64,000 nt of DNA. Origin: Triticum aestivum. Its lineage: Eukaryota; Streptophyta; Magnoliopsida; Poales; Poaceae. The notes beneath the pieces were generated by a model. That model saw only the letters and a list, made by a program, of their open reading frames with translations. It had not been told where the DNA came from and did not search any database. Shown in pieces: positions 59,301-64,000 of the stretch (position 1 is its first letter; every line of letters begins with the position of its first letter). Position numbers and translations under genes: made by a program. The stretch lies in the NCBI RefSeq assembly GCF_018294505.1, contig NC_057808.1:221122069-221186068 (forward strand), written 5' to 3'.

Positions 59301-60406
59301 TTGCATCTGAATAAAGTCAAGAGTAGTATGCTATTGTGCTATGCAATTACTACTTGCTTCTCTACTGTTTTCTTTTTTGTTTTCCACCAAACATGCACCG
59401 GGTCCATCGTCTCAGCGTGCTGGCTGTAAAATTTCGTTGTTTATTTATAATCTTGGTTGCACTTGATAGATTATACTAGTATAGTGGCAATGGTGAATGA
59501 CATATAGTGTGCTGCGGCAGGTTCTACGTGGCGGAGGTGGTGGCCGCGCTGGAGTACATACACATGCTGGACATCGTGTACCGGGACCTCAAGCCGGAGA
59601 ACGTGCTGGTCCGCGCCGACGGCCACATCATGCTCACCGACTTTGACCTCTCCCTCAAGTGCGACCCGACGGCCCCGACTCCGGCGCACGTCATCTCCGA
59701 CCCCGTCGGCCTCACCGGCCGCTCCTCCGCGTCGTCCACCTGCATAATTCCTTCCTGCATCGTCCCGTCGGTCTCGTGCTTCAGCCTCTTCCCCGGCCGC
59801 GGCCGCCGGCGCCGGCGCCGCAAGAAGGCCTCGGGCGGCGGGGGCGTGAACGGCAGCAGCAACGGCAGCCTCCCCACCGGCGTGCTGGACCTGGAGTTCG
59901 TGGCGGAGCCGGTGGAGCTCCGGTCCATGTCGTTCGTGGGCACGCACGAGTACCTGGCCCCGGAGATCGTGTCGGGCGAGGGCCACGGCAGCTCGGTGGA
60001 CTGGTGGACGCTGGGCATCTTCATCTTCGAGCTCCTCTACGGGGTGACGCCCTTCAAGGGGTACGACAACGAGATGACCCTGGCCAACATCGTGGCCCGC
60101 GCGCTCGAGTTCCCCAAGGAACCCTCCGTCTCCTCCGCCGCCAGGGACCTCGTCGCCGCGCTGCTCGCCAAGGACCCGGCGCGAAGGCTCGGCGCCACAG
60201 TCGGCGCGGCGGCCATCAAGCGCCACCCCTTCTTCAACGGCGTCAACTGGGCGCTGCTCCGGTGCGCCACGCCGCCCTACGTGCCCCCGCCTTTCAGCGC
60301 TGCGGTCGCGACGGCTGCTGGCTCCGGCCCGGGGAAGAAGAACAACCCCGACGACGACGACATGTCGGACGACAGCTGCCCCGGCACGCCCGTGGAGTAC
60401 TACTAG
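56395..60406 (+). CDS. AGC-VIIIa protein kinase, D6PK-like, 467 aa, two exons
   Basis: Exons are 56395-56912 and 59521-60406. GT...AG splicing fits exactly and splits Arg173, giving 467 residues. A Ser-rich N-terminus precedes the kinase domain. It shows the glycine loop [13 protein letters not shown] (75-87), catalytic Lys99, YRDLKPEN (193-200), DFD in place of DFG (213-215), a long insert to APE (319-321), and [13 protein letters not shown] near the end. DFD plus the insert define plant AGC-VIII kinases. The insert carries a polybasic run (268-275); in D6PK such a motif binds membrane phosphoinositides. Family members phosphorylate PIN auxin exporters at the plasma membrane. The closest match recalled is D6PK rather than PINOID or WAG. 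The end, VEYY, only loosely resembles the PDK1-docking FxxF motif. Intact, and the only clear host gene here. Confidence 0.93.
56913..59520 (+). other. 2.6-kb intron of the kinase gene
   Basis: It begins GTATGTAC and ends TGCGGCAG. No nested gene or recognised transposon is seen. The single intron before the FYVAEVV block is at the position known for D6PK-type genes. Confidence 0.9.
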
Positions 60407-61339
60407 ATCGGATCAGACACAAGGAAGCTCCCGCGCACGCACGTACGTACGTGCATGCCACTGCCGGGACCCATGCTCGAAGCTCGTACCACCCTTGTCC
60501 GACCCTGGGGCACGTGGTGGACCGCGGTGGATGGCGCGCACGAGGCGACCTTTGGTTGGGAGCAGGGCGCGCGCGCGGCCAGGCGCGGCGCTGTCGCGTC
60601 AAATAGTTGCCGGCAGCGGCTGCTTCTGCGTGCGTGCATATACGCCGTTCCAATAATAATTTATCGTTGCTTCTTTCTACTTTGACTTTACATGGAGTAG
60701 CTGTATGACACATAGTTAGCACTAGTAGCAGTAGTAGAGTTGTATTATGAGCGCTGTTTGCTGGGAGGTCGGTCTATCTAGTCAGGGCATTGCTCTGCTC
60801 GGCGTAGTGCTTTTTTGTGCGAAGATGGTTAATAATTTGATGTGCGTTTTGGGCATGGAACTGCGGTACTAGTACGAATGATGAGGCCTGGGGAAGGAGA
60901 CATGGCTCGTGATAGACCATCGGGTCTGGGCTTTGGGCGGCAGCCGGGGGACACCAACCGGTGGAGCGAAAGACGGCGAGAGCTGCAGCGGGGATCGATC
61001 ATTGCCCCGGGAATTCCGCGCACTGCTTTCCCTTCCCTTGCTTTCCCTGCGCGCTCGTGCGCCCGCGTTTGCCACCAAACTCGCTGATCACACGTACTTC
61101 TAGATGATCGATCGCCCAGTAAAGGTGCTGGCTGCTGTTTTTTACAGCGATACCTGTTCGTGGGGGAAAAAAGGCAAAGGATGTCCTATCCCGTTGTACT
61201 CGTATAAAGAAGTAAAGGCTGACCGACTGCAGTTACAATGATCATCATGCTTCATGCATGCTGCCTGCGCGCCTGCCATCGGATGCGAGTCAAACCACCT
61301 ACGGTGGAAATGAAAAAGAGACGAGGGAAGCTGGATATG
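60407..61339. other. 3' flank of the kinase gene
   Basis: It contains a perfect 16-bp palindrome, GCACGTACGTACGTGC (60439-60454), in the 3' untranslated region. An AATAATAAT word near 60651 could be a weak polyadenylation signal. No other gene is supported. Confidence 0.5.
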
Positions 61340-62340
61340 GTACTAAGGGCAACTCTAACCCATCCTTTATAAGTTAGTGGAGTATATATTCTTCGCTAAA
61401 ATTTGGCCGCATCTAGCCGATCCCCTAAAGTTAGCGGAGTATAACTAAATTTGCACAAATTCAATCAAATTTTAATCGAAAGATAATGCATTTAAACATA
61501 AGTTCAGCACATAAAGTTCTCGTAACCGAACATTAAACATAAATTTAAACTTAAACTACTTGCACTCGAAGTGGAGGTCGAGCCAATCCTTTCGGATGAG
61601 GCCGTCGTCCATGAGAGTTGGATCTGGGCTGATGCTATCGTCGGCGTTACCGGGGAGGACGCTCCGCCACTCCTCGACGTTGATCTCGTCGTCACCGCCC
61701 TCCTCGCCACCTACGTTGCAGCGAGGTGGAACGGATGCTCGCCGATGGGAAAGTTCAGCCTCGCATCGCTGCCGTGGAACCGGACCTGCCACCGGTCGTA
61801 TTCCATAGCCGCGAGCTCTGCGGTGTGGAAGGAGCAGATCCACTTCCACTTGTGGGTTTTGCGGTCGGTGATTTCGGCCACCCACGTCGCCCACGACCGC
61901 TGCCGGACGCCCAGGTAGGTCCTCGTCGATGGCCGCTGCGGAGGGAGGTCGGGGAAGTCCGCAAAACGCGTGGGGGGGGGGGGGTGGATCAGCCGAGCGG
62001 CGGCGGCTCGAGGAAGCGCCCGCGGACGAGGACCCGGGGGCATGGCAGCGCGAATACATGCCGCGGATCGGCGGAGGGGACCGGCGGCCACCATGTCCGG
62101 TCATCGGGAGGAGGGAGGGCGGCGGATCGGGGCGGGGGTCGCGCCGGCGGCGGGGCGAGTGGGGGAAGAGGAGGAGGGGGAGAGGAAGAGAGAGTAGGGA
62201 TTTTTTTTACTCAGCTGCGAGTGCCGGGGTAAATATAAAAAGACGATTGGGGATGGATTAATGTTTTTACTCAACTAGCTGTTATAAGGGATCAGCTAGG
62301 TGCAGTTTAGAGGAGAAAAAGGCCAAGTATACTCCCTTAC
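61340..62340. mobile_element. possible DNA transposon around an AP2/ERF-like remnant
   Basis: Near 61385-61450 the series ctaaa, ctagccgatcccctaa and gcggagta occurs. Its inverted counterpart is at about 62255-62315 (ataagggatcagctag, with tactc on the inner side). The left edge has GGGCAACTCTAACCC, a type of start often seen in grass TIR elements. Outer ends and a target duplication were not located, so class and limits are tentative. Confidence 0.35.
61556..62104 (-). pseudogene. decayed AP2/ERF-like gene
   Basis: On the minus strand the frame 62094-61711 includes YLGVRQRSWATWVAEI, then a segment like the second half of an AP2 domain (AAMEYDRWQVRFHGSDARLNFP). It stops at TAG 61711-61713. 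A neighbouring frame then gives an acidic tail ending DLHFECK at 61556, so a one-base loss near 61715 probably broke the gene. Upstream is a Pro/Arg-rich stretch. AP2 domains bind DNA. Several core residues differ from true ERFs (SWATW where PWGKW is usual), so binding is doubtful even before the break. Similar AP2-like copies are scattered in Triticeae genomes with transposons. Confidence 0.6.
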
Positions 62341-62633
62341 AACGGCCTAACACAGTTGGTGCAGAATAGCAGAACCTCGGCCCGCGTCGCTCCCATGGCG
62401 ACTCAGGTGCACATTGAAGCAGTTAGCTGACGAAACTAAACACGATCCATGCAACAGCCAGAGAAGAATGCTTCGCCTGATGCAAGTGAACAGGGTGGCG
62501 GCCCCCGCAAGTTAGGATGACAACCAGCTCCATCAATCCGCTACGCTGGCGACGAATGTGCGAGATACTAGCACTGGGCCACGACTGTAAGTGTGTGCAA
62601 GGTGTAATATTAACGGGAGCGCCTGGACATCAG
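62341..62633. other. intergenic spacer
   Basis: No feature was recognised between the ERF-like remnant and the Harbinger-like end. Confidence 0.5.
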
Positions 62634-64000
62634 GGGCGTGTTTGGTTGTCCGCATTAGGCCCAGCCTGGCCCGCGTGGGAATAAAGTGGCCCGTTTGGTT
62701 GCCTGTGTTCACTGTGCGGCCCGCATCGCACGGACCTTAAAGCACGTCCAGGCCAGGCCCAGGGGAAACGCCTGAACCGGCAGTAGCTCGCGAGCCTGGC
62801 TTGGGCGAGGCAGGGAGGGCGACGCGCTTCTCCCCTCGTGCGAGCAGGGGAGATGGCAGAGCTCGCCCGCGTCGCCGAAAAATCGGCGGGAAGATTTCGG
62901 CTCACCTCTCGCCAAGTCCACCACTATTTAGCCCCTCCCTCACCGCCCCAACTCCCTCCATCATTCTCCCTCCGTTCGAGCTTTCCCACCGACGCGCATC
63001 GGCGGCGCCGAGCAGGTAAGGGCGCATCTTCATCGGCCGGCGGTCCACGGCGTCGGCGCTCCTTCACCGGCCGACGTTGACCTTCCACGACCGTCCCCCT
63101 CGTCCTCAAGCTGCAGCCATGGCCTCTGTGAGTTCAATCCCCCTTTCTCTCTGTTCCTTCTAGCTAGATCTGAGCTGCAGCTAGGGTTTGATCTAGATGC
63201 GTGGTTGATCAGTGGTCTGATCTGTGAGCTGATATGGTTGATTGCTATGCTGCGGTTGCAATTTGTTGTAGGGCTAGATGTTCAAGCATGTGGTAGGCTA
63301 GATTAGTAGTAGAGTTTGAAGTTGAACCTTGTGCTTGTGTTGAATCATGCTTAGATCTGTGATTTGTAGCTATTGGTGGTCCATTTGTAGCATGTTGTTT
63401 GTTGTAGATTTATGTTCCTGCTCATAGATTGTCCGGTATGCTTGGTATGATAGCGATGAAGCATGTGCTTACTATGATAGTGATGAACCATGTACATGTA
63501 TGCTTCTTCTTTCATGCATTGTCCGGTATCTTGTGTGCTATGCTTACTGTCAAAGCGTGCTATGATTGTAGGACATGACACCGCAGACACAAGATCTTAG
63601 TCAGGCCCTTGTCGTGTTCGACAGCCAGTTTGCTCCATCGTTTGTCGAGGACTTGCAGCCTATGTCCGAGATGGCACCTGATTCAGAGGTGTACGCGTCT
63701 GATTCCCTCTATGTGCCAGTAGTGCTCGTTGAGCCAACTACTGCTGCTGCTGCTGCTGCCGCTGCACTCAAGCTAGCAGCAGCAAAGGCAAAGAAGAATG
63801 GTAGGTCGAACAACATGAAGTGGCAGCCGTTCATGTCCACGTTCGTGCTGAACAAGATGTGTGAGCTCATCTCTAGTAGAGTTAGGACTGACAAGGGCTT
63901 CAAGGAGATGCACTTGAACACCGTTGCGAAGCAGGTGTTCGAGTTCTGTGGGCAAGAGGTGTCTACCACCCAGGTGTACAACCACCCGAGGAAGTGGAGA
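62634..64000 (+). mobile_element. PIF/Harbinger-like DNA transposon, 5' part
   Basis: A terminal-type sequence GGGGCGTGTTTGGTTG starts near 62634, as in grass PIF/Harbinger elements. A second partial copy (gtttggttgcctg) lies near 62693. It leads into a promoter-like region with CTATTTAG near 62924 and a two-exon gene for a Myb/SANT-like protein. The transposase gene and the other end lie beyond base 64000. The 3-bp target duplication could not be fixed. Confidence 0.6.
63119..64000 (+). CDS. Myb/SANT-like DNA-binding protein of a Harbinger-type element, partial
   Basis: Exon 1 is only nine coding bases (63119-63127, Met-Ala-Ser) followed by GTGAGTTC. The intron ends at TTGTAG (63571), and exon 2 is open from 63572 to the window edge (143 codons). 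An acidic N-terminus and a poly-Ala run from a GCT repeat (63738-63765) precede a domain with MKWQPFMSTFVLNKM, TDKGFKEMHLNTVA and TTQVYNHPRKWR. That is the plant Myb/SANT-like fold (Myb_DNA-bind_3 type) found as the first protein of PIF/Harbinger elements. There it helps transposase reach the nucleus and DNA. No break is seen in the visible part. The exon-1 choice rests on frame and splice fit. Confidence 0.72.

Noticed and set aside
56913..59520. Nested gene or MITE in the kinase intron
   Set aside because: No terminal repeats, target duplications or supported frames were found; small open frames are below what chance gives.
59471..60226. 251-codon minus-strand open frame
   Set aside because: It mirrors kinase exon 2, which is GC-rich at third positions; antisense frames open by composition. 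No domain was seen.
59659..60606. 315-codon plus-strand frame overlapping kinase exon 2
   Set aside because: Arg/Gly/Pro-rich frame shifted relative to the kinase, with no domain. It is a shadow of the real exon.

Overview
This is nuclear DNA of a grass, almost certainly a wheat-tribe (Triticeae) genome. About 85% of it is nested LTR retrotransposons whose end sequences look like well-known Triticeae families (BARE/Angela/WIS, Sabrina/WHAM-type Athila, Tat-type gypsy, a Tekay-type chromovirus, a SIRE/Maximus-like copia). One ordinary host gene stands clear of them, a two-exon AGC-VIIIa (D6PK-like) protein kinase at 56395-60406. Family names come from memory of LTR ends and protein motifs and have not been searched. 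The superfamily and lineage calls rest on visible domains.

Layout. The left 51 kb is one stack of insertions. Outermost is a minus-strand Sabrina-like element (its visible part ends at 51228). Its 3' LTR was hit by a minus-strand BARE/Angela-type copia (29185-32162). That was hit in its leader by a minus-strand Tat-type gypsy (1-7445 plus 28370-29179). The Tat gag was split by a minus-strand SIRE/Maximus-like copia (7446-28364, target duplication GTCTC). One LTR of that copia was split by a plus-strand Tekay chromovirus (8596-19575, target duplication GTTTG). Separately, the internal region of the Sabrina-like element holds a plus-strand Athila-type element (33920-46725, target duplication TGCCT/TGCTT), which carries a solo LTR of the Tekay family (40380-43019, target duplication CGCGC). 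All recognisable pol and gag frames are broken by stops or frameshifts.

Right of the stack (51229-56000) are older remains: the last codons of a copia RNase H with a 132-bp LTR, a GC-rich tandem duplication, a decayed unrecognised coding sequence split by a BARE/Angela-type solo LTR (52873-54601), and a tiny poly(A) insertion between 18-bp duplicates. The kinase gene follows, with a TATA box, two exons and a 2.6-kb intron. Next come a decayed AP2/ERF-like gene between inverted repeats (61340-62340) and the 5' end of a probable PIF/Harbinger DNA transposon. Its Myb/SANT-like gene runs off the right edge (62634-64000).

Most notable signals. (1) The SIRE-like copia has no pol but has gag and a second ORF. 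Arrays of a dyad motif (TCGGT-N3-ACCGA) lie just upstream of the TATA box in its LTRs, and again around a second TATA box ahead of the second ORF. (2) The Athila-type element repeats its LTR promoter-proximal GC-rich inverted module in front of a small accessory ORF near its 3' end. (3) The Tekay element carries an extra 243-codon intact ORF upstream of gag. Both start codons follow splice-acceptor-like sequence. Together these suggest that accessory proteins of grass retrotransposons have their own expression signals.
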